Assembly: GCA_040285825.1 (NCBI GenBank)
Contig: JAUPSS010000002.1
Span: 2,666,001 to 2,730,000, forward strand
From: Eukaryota sp. TZLM1-RC
Lineage: Eukaryota > Metamonada: BaSk clade
DNA: 64,000 nt
Reading direction: 5' to 3'
Part shown: piece after piece, positions 20,718 to 31,261 of the stretch
Numbering within the stretch: the stretch's first letter is position 1
How the letters are laid out: each line of letters begins with the position of its first letter
Program-made: the position numbers and the translations under genes
The notes under the pieces: generated by a model
The model's database searches: none
Seen by the model: the letters and a program-made list of their open reading frames with translations, nothing else
What the model was told of the DNA's origin: nothing

Positions 20718-21220
20718 TTCTTTAGTCTCATTTTTGTAAAATAGTTGTGTTTTTTAATTTATTTATTTATTTATTTTTAACAATTGAGAATTGTCGAGGT
20801 CAGTATAAGAGATCTCAAATGTATCAAATACACAAACCTAGCTTGATTATCTCTATATTTTAAGAATTAGTTTGTTTATTAAACTAGTGTTATCAGTAGG
20901 CCATAAAGTTAATGATTTGAAGTGTTATGCTGTAAGGAGAGAAATTTGATACGAACATTCCATGCTTTGACGCATTTTAGCTCTTATCTAAAGATGTCCT
21001 TAGAGTGTGCTAATTGCTCAATCATAGATCTACAAGTAAATCATAGAGTCCATAATGACATTAGGTGTAGCTTCCTTTCTCTATTACATGAAGCAACAAC
21101 TGGGAACAATTACTTAATAGTAGTGGCAAAAAATTAAATTAAAAATTAAATACCTAGTAGATTAGGTATTTAGTTACTATGTATGTAATTTGTAATCACT
21201 CTGTAATGTGCCTCTAGCAT
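20718..21220. other. Intergenic, nothing recognised
   Basis: A/T-rich with a TTTATTTATTTATTTATT run at 20757-20775, probably the SKP1-like 3' region. A 71-codon frame at 20922 has no recognisable content. Confidence 0.4.
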
Positions 21221-22606
21221 ATGACCTCTTGTAACCTGCATAAACATCTACTTAATTTATGTAGCTACATTCAAGAATCTTTGAACCAGTTTCAACCCTG
21301 CGCTGAAGGGTATCATCAACACCAAATCCTCCAACGACTCCTTGTTCTTCTCCAGCAGTACCAAACAGGCCTCACTTATGCTGTGACTGTTGCTGATATC
21401 CATCGCCACCTCACTTCCGAGCTAAACCGACCTAATCCATCCTCTCAGACACATCTCCCACTATTTTCCTTTGAGAAACTCCCACCTAAGGGCGAACCTG
21501 TCACTTTCAAGTTTTCGTTGTCCAAAATAACCCATTTTATCACCAATCCTATCCCAGTCACTCAGTCTGAACTTCCCTGTTTTGCCTTGGTTCATCCCAG
21601 CAGTCATTTATTGGAGACATTAGACTTGGATAAGTTTACGTTAAATTCATTTGGAATGGTGGTAAAACATGGAAATGTGACTTTCATTTATCCCAATTAT
21701 TTATTCCTAACCGCAAGTGACCTTGATATGTCGACAGTGCGCAAATGGGTTATAACAGATGATCTTATTCAGTATAATGCGAAAATTTCGTACATTTCAG
21801 ACACACATTTGAGCAACTCTGTGGAAACTTGGCCAAATATTCGTTTACGAGTGGGGGTTCAAAAAGAAGATCATGATGACGTGATTGAGGAGAATTCTGT
21901 TGACTTTACCACCAGTTCAGTTGCTAGCATTTGTTTTGATGGTGATTGGACTTGTATAAGGAGTTTGTTAAAATTGAATAACCAATTATTTATGCATAAT
22001 TTTGCCTACAATGCGGCTGGTAAATCACTTCACGTGACCAATCAATCAATTTGCATTTGTGCCACGTCATCGCAGTCAACAAAGGTCAAGGAAAACATGG
22101 TCGTTGCTGGTATTATTACAAAAATTACAATTCCTTCAGAAAATCCGCCTGTTTATGCTCTTAAAATTGAAAATGCAACTGCGAAAATTCCCAAAATTTG
22201 GTGTCAGCTCATTTCCACGTCACCAGAAGCCACGTCATCAATCGTCAGCAATCTTGAATTGGGATCCTCAGTTGTTGTATATTTGAAAACATTAAGAGGA
22301 CGAAATGTGATTCAGGAATGTTACAATTTAAGTAGGTGCGAGAGTTTGCTAAGAACTGAATATTTCGCTGACAAGTCCTTGACAGCAGAAGAGATCACAT
22401 CGACAATTCCTGATTTCTTTATTGTGAATGGTTTAGTTTCAGCTGTGGAACCGGGGTCAATAGTGAAGGTTTTGACAAATGATGATTGTACCATTCATAT
22501 AAATATTAGATCAAAAATCCTTCCAAATGTTGGATCGAAATATTCATTTTTGGTCTCCAAAGTTGAAAATAAGTTTTATTGTTTTGCTTTTATTCTGAAA
22601 ACATGA
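21221..22606 (+). CDS. Uncharacterised 461-aa protein
   Basis: I do not recognise a family. The N-terminal 75 residues are helical and Gln/His-rich. The rest is mostly beta-strand-like with hydrophobic alternation. Two late segments (about 290-380, starting MVVAGIITKI, and 400-461) have the look of OB-fold strands, so a nucleic-acid-binding role is possible but not shown. No transmembrane segment or signal peptide is evident. Base composition and codon use match neighbouring host genes, and the next gene is convergent about 190 bp away. Confidence 0.6.
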   Translation: MTSCNLHKHLLNLCSYIQESLNQFQPCAEGYHQHQILQRLLVLLQQYQTGLTYAVTVADIHRHLTSELNRPNPSSQTHLPLFSFEKLPPKGEPVTFKFSLSKITHFITNPIPVTQSELPCFALVHPSSHLLETLDLDKFTLNSFGMVVKHGNVTFIYPNYLFLTASDLDMSTVRKWVITDDLIQYNAKISYISDTHLSNSVETWPNIRLRVGVQKEDHDDVIEENSVDFTTSSVASICFDGDWTCIRSLLKLNNQLFMHNFAYNAAGKSLHVTNQSICICATSSQSTKVKENMVVAGIITKITIPSENPPVYALKIENATAKIPKIWCQLISTSPEATSSIVSNLELGSSVVVYLKTLRGRNVIQECYNLSRCESLLRTEYFADKSLTAEEITSTIPDFFIVNGLVSAVEPGSIVKVLTNDDCTIHINIRSKILPNVGSKYSFLVSKVENKFYCFAFILKT

Positions 22607-22797
22607 GTACAAAGGACAAATTAATAATTTTTAAAAAAGGATATTTGATTGTGTCCAAGTGGTTTCAATAACAGCATCTATACATTTCAACACTGACAAT
22701 TCAGTGGCCAATCAATAACTTAATGTAACTACCAAAACTTTTACCAAAAACCTTAAATTAATCAATAAATAAACACTTTTTTCTTTTTTTGTATTAC

Positions 22798-23367
22798 TTA
22801 TAGTTCTCGATTCCGAACACTTTGATCAAATGAAACTTGGAATAGGGTCTGTTGAGGATGTTCTTCAGTTGGTTTATGCCCAGTTCTGATGGTGCAGGGA
22901 AACCCCAATCCACCAAGCATACCTTTAATGATTCCTGCTTGGAATGATGTAACTCTGATGAGGTCTGCACCTTGGGAATCTTTGAGGTCAGGAGGAGTGG
23001 AGAAGAAGGTGGCAACAAAAGGAGTAGTGTCCTTGATAATGTCTAGGGTTAGGGGATACACAGTAAATAACGAACATTCGAATGGTTTTCTTTCCCCAGC
23101 AGACATGGCATGCATGAGAACAAGAGACTGTCCAAAGTAGTGTTTCCATGCTTTGAGAATGGCTTGGAGAGCGTTGTTGTGGTTCAAAGGTCTTTTACCT
23201 TTAAGTTGTCTATAAACGATGGATTCAATAAGTTTATTGCCTATGGGAAAGCCTGTGCTTTCTAGCTTATCCATAAGATCATCAGCTCGTGATACTGTGG
23301 ATTGTATAGATCGTACAAGCTCACAGAATAGAACTCCGTAAACACTGTTAGAAATACCAGAAGACAT
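22798..23367 (-). CDS. TRAPP complex subunit, TRAPPC5/Trs31-like
   Basis: 189 aa, close to the family length. YGVLFCELVRSIQSTV and the following L..LG..IG..L.E segment match the start of the Bet3-family fold. The C-terminal block SFQAGIIKGMLGGLGFPCTI aligns with the TRAPPC5 SFTAGIVEA.L...GFPA.V region. TRAPPC5 is a core subunit of the TRAPP guanine-nucleotide exchange complex for Rab1/Ypt1, acting in ER-Golgi traffic. A family-unusual hydrophilic stretch lies at about 95-115. No intron. Confidence 0.8.
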   Translation of the reverse strand: MSSGISNSVYGVLFCELVRSIQSTVSRADDLMDKLESTGFPIGNKLIESIVYRQLKGKRPLNHNNALQAILKAWKHYFGQSLVLMHAMSAGERKPFECSLFTVYPLTLDIIKDTTPFVATFFSTPPDLKDSQGADLIRVTSFQAGIIKGMLGGLGFPCTIRTGHKPTEEHPQQTLFQVSFDQSVRNREL

Positions 23368-23409
23368 GATGAATTAAGTTGAAGTGTTCAAAAATAGTGA
23401 GAAAGCTCT

Positions 23410-23610
23410 TTTCTAAGCTCTTAATTTCTTGCCTTTAAGAATTTTCATTAGATATTGTTGTGCAGTACCCCCCTGATACCAACAGAGCCTTAATCCTTGT
23501 GATATCGGAAATAAGGAATATCAAAACCAGCAGCTTTCAGAGATCCTAAAAGAGTATCGCCTTCAAAAGATGCAGGTACTTTATGATCATCCCCATTTAT
23601 GTTTAGAAGG
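23410..23610 (-). pseudogene. Relic of a 2Fe-2S ferredoxin-type domain (NuoG/hydrogenase N-terminus-like)
   Basis: Minus-strand reading gives FEGDTLLGSLKAAGFDIPYF then RYHKD, a stop, GSVGIRGV. The usual motif in NADH dehydrogenase 75-kDa and [FeFe]-hydrogenase N-termini is G.TLL.A...G..IP..CYH..LS..G.CR.C. The layout fits, but the cluster cysteines are replaced (Arg at the first position) and a stop interrupts the loop. It is a fragment in the 5' flank of TRAPPC5. The short length leaves room for coincidence. Confidence 0.45.
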
Positions 23611-23639
23611 ACAAAACTGATATATAATCTCTATATAAA

Positions 23640-24660
23640 TTTAGTCTCAACTAGGATTATTGAAGGTGAAGATGAAATTCACCTTGGGCAATCATGTTTG
23701 AAATTGGTCCTTATTCAGTTAAGATTCACCTTAATTTGGAAATTTTTTCATCTAATGACATTGAAAAAGAAAAATTTTACGTTTGGATTTTGATGTTAGA
23801 CTTGGTTTGGCCAAGAAAAAGAATCCCACTTTTGCAAATCTTTTACAAGATATGTGTGACAGTACTTCCTCTGCCTTAGTAACAACAATTCCTCAAGTTT
23901 ATGGTACTCTCATGACTGATTCTGCTTGGACTTTGAATATGAGACTTCATTCCTTTATCTGGATTGATAATTTGCCTCATAATGTAATTTGGACATGTTC
24001 ACGAAAAATTACAATTACTGATTTTTTTAATTGTAAACATTTTATTACTTTTAGAAGCAAGGTTCACGATGCAGTCAGAGAACAATTAGATTGTTTGTGT
24101 AAGTCTTATAGAATTGAATCTTTTTGGAATCTATGTTGTCAAATCTGTCTGAGGCTGAAGATGATTTTCATAAGAATAATAGAGGTGATGTCATATTACC
24201 TGGATTGGATGGAACCTTTATTTTGTTGGATGTAATGTCCGTTGATCCTTGTAATGCCTCAAATGAAAGGTTTGCTGATTCTGAAATTCGTAATCCTCCT
24301 TCAAATGCTGAAAATGTTAAAATAAAAAAATAAAATGAACCTTTGTCCCAATTGTCCAGCCAACAGCATGTAAAATACCATTTGGATCCATTTGTTTTTT
24401 CTCTATTTGGATCACTTGCTCCCACAGCTATACGTTCCTTGACAGATTTTGAAATGATTTTAACGAGAAGAACTAACAGAAATTTCCACAGATTGTTTTG
24501 GCAAAAATAGAATTGCGTTTTCTATTTTCAAGGGAATGTTGAAGATGGTTTCTGATGCTGTGCTTTCTCTTGGATCTGACTATGAGAGAGCTGCATCTAT
24601 TTGTTTCGTTTTGGGATAGATGGATTTTTTAGGTTGATTTATAAGTTTTCTGATAAATAA
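23640..24660 (+). mobile_element. Decayed non-LTR fragment, subfamily D, copy 1
   Basis: The reading starts with VRLGLAKKKNPTFANLLQD (linker), then a knuckle-like stretch whose Cys are partly lost (WTCSRKITITDFFNC), FRSKVHDAVRE, and, in another frame, RGDVILPGLDGTFILLDV (endonuclease core). LFGSLAPTAIRSL follows. Frameshifts near 24130 and 24330 and several stops break it. The 3' tail near 24650 ends in AATAAATA. 5' sequence including reverse transcriptase is absent. Confidence 0.7.
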
Positions 24661-24814
24661 ATATAATTCAACAAAAGGTTTAGAATGATTTACTCCAACA
24701 ATCACTTATTTTAACAAAGCTCCCGCTGATTCTAAAAGTTGTCAAAAATTAGTATAAAAGTTATATTCCATTTAAAATCTATACAGATTACTTATAATAA
24801 ATACCTAGTCTGTT

Positions 24815-26344
24815 TCACACATTAATACTCTTTCTATGGACCAAAAGCTCATCCTCGACAACGACATCCCCTTCGCTCTCTTCTTCACTAGACCCATCTT
24901 CTCCAATCTCCAGCTCCTCCAATGACTTACCTTCTGCTGAAACACCAAGGAATATCTCACAAACAGAAGCAAACAGAGCACCACCGCCAGCTATAAGATA
25001 ACCATAGTACATGTATTTCCGATCCTTTTGTTCCCTTGTCAAGTCCAATAATCTACCAAAAAGAATGGGACCAATGGCTCCACAAAGGGTTCCTAAAGAG
25101 TACATGAAGGCGATGCTACTGGCTCTAATCTTGGCAGGAAACAACTCTGCTATTGAAAGATAAGCCGAACTAGCAGCAGCAGAAGCAAAGAAAAACACGG
25201 ATACCCAACCAATGGTTTGAGTTGTTGCCGTAAACCAAGAAGTGTAATAAAGATAACCAGTCCCTATCAACAAACCGCCTGCTAGCCCAAATGTAGAGGT
25301 AATTACGAATTTTCTGCCCAGTTTGTCAATGAACGAACCAATAATACTGGAGCCAAGGAAATTGATAACAGAAAACGGAATGAGAAAGTATCCATAGTGT
25401 TCTTCTGGGACACCATATTCGTGCTTCAAAATCTTTGTAAAGGTAGCAAAAATAGAATTAAAAACAAACGCTTGACTAATCATTAAAACAGCACTCAAAA
25501 AAGCTCTTCCCTTGTACGATTTGAATAGTAATCCGACGGTTTGTTTCATTGATGTTTTTCTAGTGTAAACTTTAACAGGGTCTCCTAGATCCTCGAGAAT
25601 GTCGTATTCTTTTAAGCATTTTGATTCAATAAATTTGACAACATCCTCAGCTTGGGAGAACTTCTTTTTTGATAATAGCCAACGAGGTGATTCAGGAATG
25701 TATGAGCGAAGGAAGATGATAAAAATACCAAACACACCGGATAAAAGAAAAGGAATTCGAAACCCATATTTATGAGGGACATACCGTTCATCAAACAATA
25801 TCAGTGAAGCTGCAGCAATTGTAGCAGAACCTAGCCAATAGCATGAGCTAAAGATCATGGAGAGCGCTCCTCTATTCCTAGCGGGTATGAATTCAGAAAG
25901 AGATGACAAACAAAGAATGTATTCACCTCCCAGTGAAAGACCAATGAAGAAAGTGACAATGTTGAACATGAGAATGTTTTTACTAATTGATTGCACGAAC
26001 ATAGAGGTAACAAAAATAGTAGGAAGGAGACGGTATAGGCGTTTCTTACCGATGGCATCAATGAGAGAACCAGCAGAGAGGGAGCCAATAACGCAGGAAA
26101 CGAGATAGATAGAGACAGTGGTTCCAGATTCGGCGTCAGTTAGGTTCCAAAGATCTTCCAAGATGGGGGCTATGGTGTTGAGATGTGAAACTGCTAGTCC
26201 ATCTAGAGTCCATGAAATACCCAGAGCCAGGGCAACAAGAACATGGAATTTTCTGAATGGAAGTCTGTCCATTCGTTTGGGAAGATGAGAGTAGAAGAAG
26301 TCATTAGTAGAGGAAGGACTTGTTAATAGAGAAGAAGTCTCCAT
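24815..26344 (-). CDS. MFS transporter (12 TM, sugar/metabolite:H+ symporter type)
   Basis: 509 aa with about twelve hydrophobic segments. Major facilitator signatures are clear: the loop 2-3 motif GSLIDAIGKKRLYRL, its second-half counterpart GSFIDKLGRKFV, PESPRWLLSKKK after segment 6, and ELFPAKIRAS before segment 11. The N-terminus is short and Ser/Thr-rich, and the C-terminus is acidic (EDGSSEEESEGD). The substrate cannot be inferred; relatives move sugars, organic acids or vitamins with protons across the plasma or organelle membrane. The frame is intact. Confidence 0.85.
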   Translation of the reverse strand: METSSLLTSPSSTNDFFYSHLPKRMDRLPFRKFHVLVALALGISWTLDGLAVSHLNTIAPILEDLWNLTDAESGTTVSIYLVSCVIGSLSAGSLIDAIGKKRLYRLLPTIFVTSMFVQSISKNILMFNIVTFFIGLSLGGEYILCLSSLSEFIPARNRGALSMIFSSCYWLGSATIAAASLILFDERYVPHKYGFRIPFLLSGVFGIFIIFLRSYIPESPRWLLSKKKFSQAEDVVKFIESKCLKEYDILEDLGDPVKVYTRKTSMKQTVGLLFKSYKGRAFLSAVLMISQAFVFNSIFATFTKILKHEYGVPEEHYGYFLIPFSVINFLGSSIIGSFIDKLGRKFVITSTFGLAGGLLIGTGYLYYTSWFTATTQTIGWVSVFFFASAAASSAYLSIAELFPAKIRASSIAFMYSLGTLCGAIGPILFGRLLDLTREQKDRKYMYYGYLIAGGGALFASVCEIFLGVSAEGKSLEELEIGEDGSSEEESEGDVVVEDELLVHRKSINV

Positions 26345-26599
26345 GAGGACAGGTAATTGGATTGATATCCAGGATATCTGTCTGATATTCTTTATTACAA
26401 TTTTTGATCTTTTAAAGATTTATTCATTTTTATTTAAAGAAATATTCCAAAGATTACTGAAGAATTGAATAATCTTTGAATGAAATTGGATTCTGAACTT
26501 TATACATTTTCGTCTTTTGAAGAAAAGAAACATAATAAGTTTTTTATTTTATAAATTTGTTTCTTAGGTAAAATTTCTCACATTTTAAGAACAACTTCT

Positions 26600-27080
26600 C
26601 CTGGTATTTCACGTGAGGTTTGCCGTTCCATTAACTAATTAAGATTAATAATTTTGCATCTTCGATTGATGTCAATCCTGAACTAATTCGAAGTCATGTA
26701 CTTTCAGCATCTATATTTTGTGGAATTAATTTCACTTAATCGTCTATGCTCTGTCAAGCTGTTGTTTCCTTGGCGGAGGGAAAAATTTTGTTTTTGAATT
26801 TTGCAACCGTTTTCCAAATGATGTTGAGTTATTGAATTCTACAAATAATAATTATTTAAGAGGCCTCGAAAATGCTCTTGATTGTTTGCTCCCTGACATT
26901 TGGAGCAAATGCTTTCCCGAAAATGTGCAGGAAATACCACCTACAACACTAGTAATTTTAAGGTATTGTGATAAAAAATTGCAACAAAAATAAACAATAA
27001 TTGTTGAAGTTTTGGATTTTAATGATCGTCTTGGGTCGGCCAAAAATGATAATCCCGCTTTCCCAAATTTTTGTTAGATG
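26600..27080 (+). mobile_element. Non-LTR linker fragment, subfamily A/E
   Basis: 26600-26820 matches the reverse complement of 16250-16400 base by base with indels. 26830-27080 encodes YLRGLENALDCLLP..W.KCFPENVQE and LRYCDKKLQQK, a homologue of 14929-15165. It then reads DRLGSAKNDNPAFPNF, the linker before the knuckle. It ends before the endonuclease domain and has stops. Confidence 0.6.
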
Positions 27081-27795
27081 CCCAAAACAGTTCCTCTTTG
27101 AAAAACTGCCAGTCAATTCTTTGTGGCTCCTTCGGGATATGAAGATTTAGTATTGTAAGTTTGTTGTCTAGTTTCTTGTTGCAATAAACTAACATCTACA
27201 ATTATTATTATAATAGTTAATAACTTAAGTTATATGTATTATTGTTTGTTTATATAATTGCAGGAAAAACTTTTGGAGTGTAAACAAATCTTTGTATACA
27301 TATGATGCTATTTTTTTGGCTTTCCTGGATTCACTTCTCCATTGTTTGTGGTTCGACATAAATATTCAATCATATAAGCGAAGCTTCAGCAAGGATACAG
27401 GGAGATGAAGATTTTGCAGAGGATATCTTGGTATACTGAATATCATAGCACTGGATGTAAGTTTACTATGTTAAGTGTTAAAGTTGAATAAACAGCTAGA
27501 ATGGTGTTCAAACTAAAAACATTACATGTTGTTATATTTCTTCTTTATCGATTTAAATAATTCGACAAAAATAATTGATATCAAATAAATTTCCACAAAA
27601 AATCTATCCAGCAGTTTACAGAACAGTTTTGTTGGACGCCAGGGGGAAGAAAAATTAAGTTTGGAATTGGTCGACTAACATCTTACTTCAATCAATTATT
27701 CCAATTTGCTCAATCACAGTTTATGGAATATGCCAAAAAAATGAGTAACAAAGTTGCTTATAGTTGCTGCGGAAATATCAAAACGATGCAAAATG
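27081..27795. other. Intergenic, nothing recognised
   Basis: A/T-rich DNA with no frame over 60 codons on either strand apart from spurious ones. It lies between a retrotransposon fragment and the tRNA gene. Confidence 0.4.
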
Positions 27796-27799
27796 ATAT

Positions 27800-27872
27800 T
27801 ACCTTCGCCTGGTCTCGATCCAGGGACCTTGAGGTTATGAGCCTCACACGCTTCCAACTGCGCCACGAAGGA
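27800..27872 (-). tRNA. tRNA-Met (CAT), elongator-like
   Basis: A 73-nt cloverleaf on the minus strand. The acceptor is TCCTTCG/CGAAGGT with a first-pair T-T mismatch, and the D arm GCGC...GCGT sits inside a perfect A box TGGCGCAGTTGG. The anticodon arm is TGAGG-CTCATAA-CCTCA with CAT at the centre. The T arm is CCTGG-ATCGAGA-CCAGG with a B box that deviates at one base. No intron. A short T run follows. The mismatched first pair could mean editing or a decaying copy. Confidence 0.85.
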
Positions 27873-27989
27873 CTGTAATGAATGACGACGCAGTGTTATT
27901 GCAGTGAACAATCACGAATATTGAAGCAAGACTTAATAATTATTCAATTTCGATCTATTTCAATAAACTAAACAAAAAACCTAAACCTC

Positions 27990-28560
27990 TATCACAAATC
28001 AGCCAAGCAGAATTGATTAAATGTTCTTTCTCTCAAAAACCCGCCCAAGAGACCTTTAAAAATTAAAAATACAATGCTACTGTGCCAGAAAGCCTTAGCA
28101 AATATTCTTTCTGTAAACTGTTTCACAATTTCAACAAAATCATTTAGGAATGACAAACCAACAGGTTCAAGAGAGTCATGTAAGGAAAATGCGAATGGAC
28201 AAAGGATATGAGTTTGAGATTCAGCATTCAAGGAAAGCAACATTGCTTTAAATTGATCAATTTTAGATTTCCCAGCAAAATACAGTTGATTACAATAATT
28301 TGACTGTGCTTAGATTTACAAGAATCATTACACGAATTAGTGGATATTACATCAGTAATGATTGTCGTACCTTCAAGACCTCCAAGCATAAAGTCGCCTC
28401 CTTTTCGACCAAAAGAATTCAAAATATCTTCGTCAACCATCGAGAGAGCATTAGTCCTAAATAGGAAACAATTCTGTGTGATTTTGCCATACAAAACGGT
28501 TCACTTGTTTTTCAATTTTTCACGAAATTGTGGATTTCGACTACAGTGACCACAGAAAAA
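27990..28560 (-). mobile_element. Decayed non-LTR fragment, subfamily D-like, copy 2
   Basis: Two minus-strand frames match the endonuclease region: 28228-28494 (GRKGGDFMLGGLEGTTIITDV, the core Asp pair) and 27992-28243 (CPFAFSLHDSLEPVGLSFLN, then FWHSSIVFLIFKGL). They are separated by frameshifts. No reverse transcriptase and no intact C-terminus remain. Confidence 0.65.
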
Positions 28561-28828
28561 GCATTATCAGGTTACAAAAAATAAATTTAAACTATTGCCA
28601 CTTCATCTTCAGTAATTTCGTGTTGACCAACATCATACACTACTTCATCACTTTTATCCAGTAGTTGTAGGGAATTCCCTACAAGAGGCTTAAGTACAAC
28701 TTCCTATGGTTCCTCTTTTGAGGAATAACAATTGTATACATTTAGCACATTTTCTTGACATAAGTCAGTACAATTGTCAGCATCAGCTTCACTAACAGCA
28801 CAAATAACAGTGTTTAGTTGCTATTCTT

Positions 28829-29200
28829 CTACAATACTATCGACATTGCGGAAAATTTGGCATCGTGTACAGGGTCATTACTGTTGCGTAGAGGACAGGT
28901 CACAGCAATATGGCCGGTCTTATGGCAACAATAACAGGTCTTAACAGCAATATCAGTGTTTCTGGTAAATGAGCGGGTGCTAGAATTATACCAAAATCTA
29001 TTGTAGTCCACAATTTCAACAGTAGCAACTTATAACAATATTTTGACATCAGTTACCAACTGATAATTAATTGGGGACATAGGAGACTCCCCAAGACCTT
29101 TTAAAAAAATTCCAGCAGCAAAGCGTTTCAAAAATACAGCATTCGGAATGGCCTCACTGTCAGCTTGTGTTTTTATCCTCTGAAAGCTTTTATGGTAATC
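28829..29200 (-). pseudogene. Fragment with a CCHC zinc knuckle
   Basis: The minus-strand frame 28829-29011 contains CYCCHKTGHIAVTC (C-x2-C-x4-H-x4-C). Upstream, 29012-29200 reads NAVFLKRFAAGIFLKGLGES after a stop. It is probably the nucleic-acid-binding end of a retroelement or transposon ORF; the family is not recognised. Confidence 0.4.
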
Positions 29201-29538
29201 ATTTATTCTTTCTCTTACAGTAAAGAATATAAGTGTGCAAATTCAATAAATATTACCCTTATAAATTTGAACAGAACAAATTTATATAAAATTTCTTACA
29301 AATACAATCGTTGCTCCATCTGTTGGATCATTTTAAAGTGATAAACATCCAAGCACTTTGAATTGTTTTGCATGTGTGACGTTATTTTCCATCTTAACAA
29401 ATCTTGTACAATGAACAAGGTGTACCAGCTTTCATATTGAAGAGTCTGTTACATATGTTTAATGGTGCATCGAAGAATAAAGTGTAATAATTATATTTCA
29501 CACAAGAAAAACATTAAAAACTAGGACCAAAAACAAAC
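29201..29538. other. 3' flank of NAP1, nothing recognised
   Basis: A/T-rich intergenic DNA. No frame of note. Confidence 0.4.
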
Positions 29539-30453
29539 CTATTGCTGCTTACACTGTTCCTGGGCACCTCCTTCTTCATCTGACTCTTCATCACTATCCT
29601 CTTCGTAATCTTCGTCATCTTCGTCATCATCACCAAACATCTCCAAACCACCAAACTCGTCCAATTCACCCAAAAAGGCACTGACAGCCTTTAAACAAAC
29701 AGTTTTCAGGACTTGACCAGTTTCATATTGAACCTCCATTTCCTCTTGGAGACCAGGGCTTTCATCTTCAACGTTAGGGATTTCTGTAAACATTTTAAAG
29801 AAGGTATCCTTAGATAGAATCTCTTCCTTTTTACCTTCTTTCCAGGGGATATCAGAAGTAGCTTCGATTTTGAGAAGGATGTCGTCAGCATCTTCCGACA
29901 TGTAGAATGTTTTGGTTAATGTGCAACTATCAAATAAAGGATTATCACCAAATATGAATTCTATTTTAAAACCAAGATCTTCACCAGTGAGGGTATGATA
30001 ACGGATATCCTTGAGAGCATCAAGGGCAGGAACATCATGATCCTCGATGAGGTTCTCAACGAGAGGAACATTACGTAGAGCAATAGTCCAGAAAGATGGG
30101 ATTCCAGACTTGTGGTCTTCTTCAGGCTTCTCTTCTTCGGACTGTTCCTCTGGGAGTTCTTCTACAGTGTTGAGTTCTGATTTGGCAGCAGCCCAGTCTT
30201 GCTCTGAAGGTTCCACAGCTCCGGATATGATTTCAGAACGCGTTTCCAACAATGGATCGAGCTTTTTTTCGTATTGCGCTTGGAGTTCGGCAAGTGCATG
30301 ACGGAATTCCACCATGACGGCATCAACATCAGTTTGGTTACGTTTTAATGTCTGTAGGGATGCCTTGACAGGAAGAGAAAAGCTTTGCTGAAGTCCAGAT
30401 GAACGTCCAACAAGGTATTGCTGGAGAGCTGCTTGAAAACTAGAAATATCCAT
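29539..30453 (-). CDS. Nucleosome assembly protein (NAP1 family) with CAAX box
   Basis: 304 aa. The long N-terminal dimerisation helix (about 30-85, VEFRHALAELQAQYEKKLDP) is followed by an acidic linker. The NAP core is at about 115-270 (IPSFWTIALRNVPLVENLI, DDILLKIEATSDIPWKEGKK) and an acidic tail ends in CKQQ. NAP1 proteins chaperone H2A-H2B and shuttle between cytosol and nucleus. CKQQ is also the farnesylation motif of animal NAP1L proteins, so the lipid modification is probably conserved here. The core is about as long as expected, and the frame is intact with no intron. Confidence 0.93.
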   Translation of the reverse strand: MDISSFQAALQQYLVGRSSGLQQSFSLPVKASLQTLKRNQTDVDAVMVEFRHALAELQAQYEKKLDPLLETRSEIISGAVEPSEQDWAAAKSELNTVEELPEEQSEEEKPEEDHKSGIPSFWTIALRNVPLVENLIEDHDVPALDALKDIRYHTLTGEDLGFKIEFIFGDNPLFDSCTLTKTFYMSEDADDILLKIEATSDIPWKEGKKEEILSKDTFFKMFTEIPNVEDESPGLQEEMEVQYETGQVLKTVCLKAVSAFLGELDEFGGLEMFGDDDEDDEDYEEDSDEESDEEGGAQEQCKQQ

Positions 30454-30639
30454 AGTGATGGTGAAAGTGAATCACAATTTCGGATTCTTTAAAACAGTGT
30501 TTGAAATTACAAGGGCGTTTCAACACTCTCACCCAGTGAAACAATCAGTGCATAAGGTGCACCAGGTAGCACCTGTGTGGTTTAAATTGGAAACAATGCT
30601 TGAAAGTGTTCTTTTAAATTCAATACACCTACTGAACAA

Positions 30640-30745
30640 TTTATAAATTAACATCTAAATAATGCAACTCTACCAAAACAAAACTAGATACAACACTCCC
30701 ATAGTGAGATCCAAGAGAAAGCAATGCGTTTTTATTGAAAGTGTT
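30640..30745 (-). mobile_element. Short subfamily D non-LTR 3' remnant
   Basis: On the minus strand a stretch containing GCTTTCTCTTGGATCTCACTATGG matches 24557-24590 in the subfamily D copy, where it encodes ALSLGSDYE near the C-terminus. Too short to define ends. Confidence 0.4.
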
Positions 30746-31260
30746 GGAAATATTTCTTAATTTAGATTAAGAAACTAAGTAAATAGTATTTAGTAAACAC
30801 TGTTGTGAATGTCATACACATTCGGTGTTGTCTTTATGAATCTTCCTTCTGCGTATTGCACTCACTTAATTGATAAGTTATCATCACCTTGATATTGAAT
30901 TTATAAAATACGTTTAATCAATAACAAATAAACTAACTTTCCATCAAAAATCAACGTGAAATACTGAACTTGCAACATTTGTTAGTCACTGCCCATGGTG
31001 TTAATATTAAATCAATGCCATAAGACCATTCTTACCTCAAAGCATAGTTTGAATTGTATGGAAGCAGAAAAAACAGTTAAAATGATTGGAGTATGTAACG
31101 ATTCAAACCATGTAACAGGCATGAGAAGTCTATCTGCCGAGGACTTTAAAGTTGAAATGATTCAAGGGTATGTGGATTACAGATCATGATGGAAGAACAT
31201 GTAAATGGGGAAGATAGACCAGTATACCTGCAGAAAACCAAGGCTGAAGGTTTAAAAAGG
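30746..31260. other. Intergenic, nothing firm
   Basis: A 64-codon plus-strand frame (30995) has no recognisable content. The minus strand near 31215-31275 shares a 50-60-bp segment (CTGCAGGTATAC..GTCTATCT) with 18018-18080, another short dispersed repeat. Confidence 0.35.
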
Positions 31261-31261
31261 A

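Noticed and set aside
27714-27911. 65-aa minus-strand ORF
   Set aside because: It is a translation through the tRNA-Met gene.
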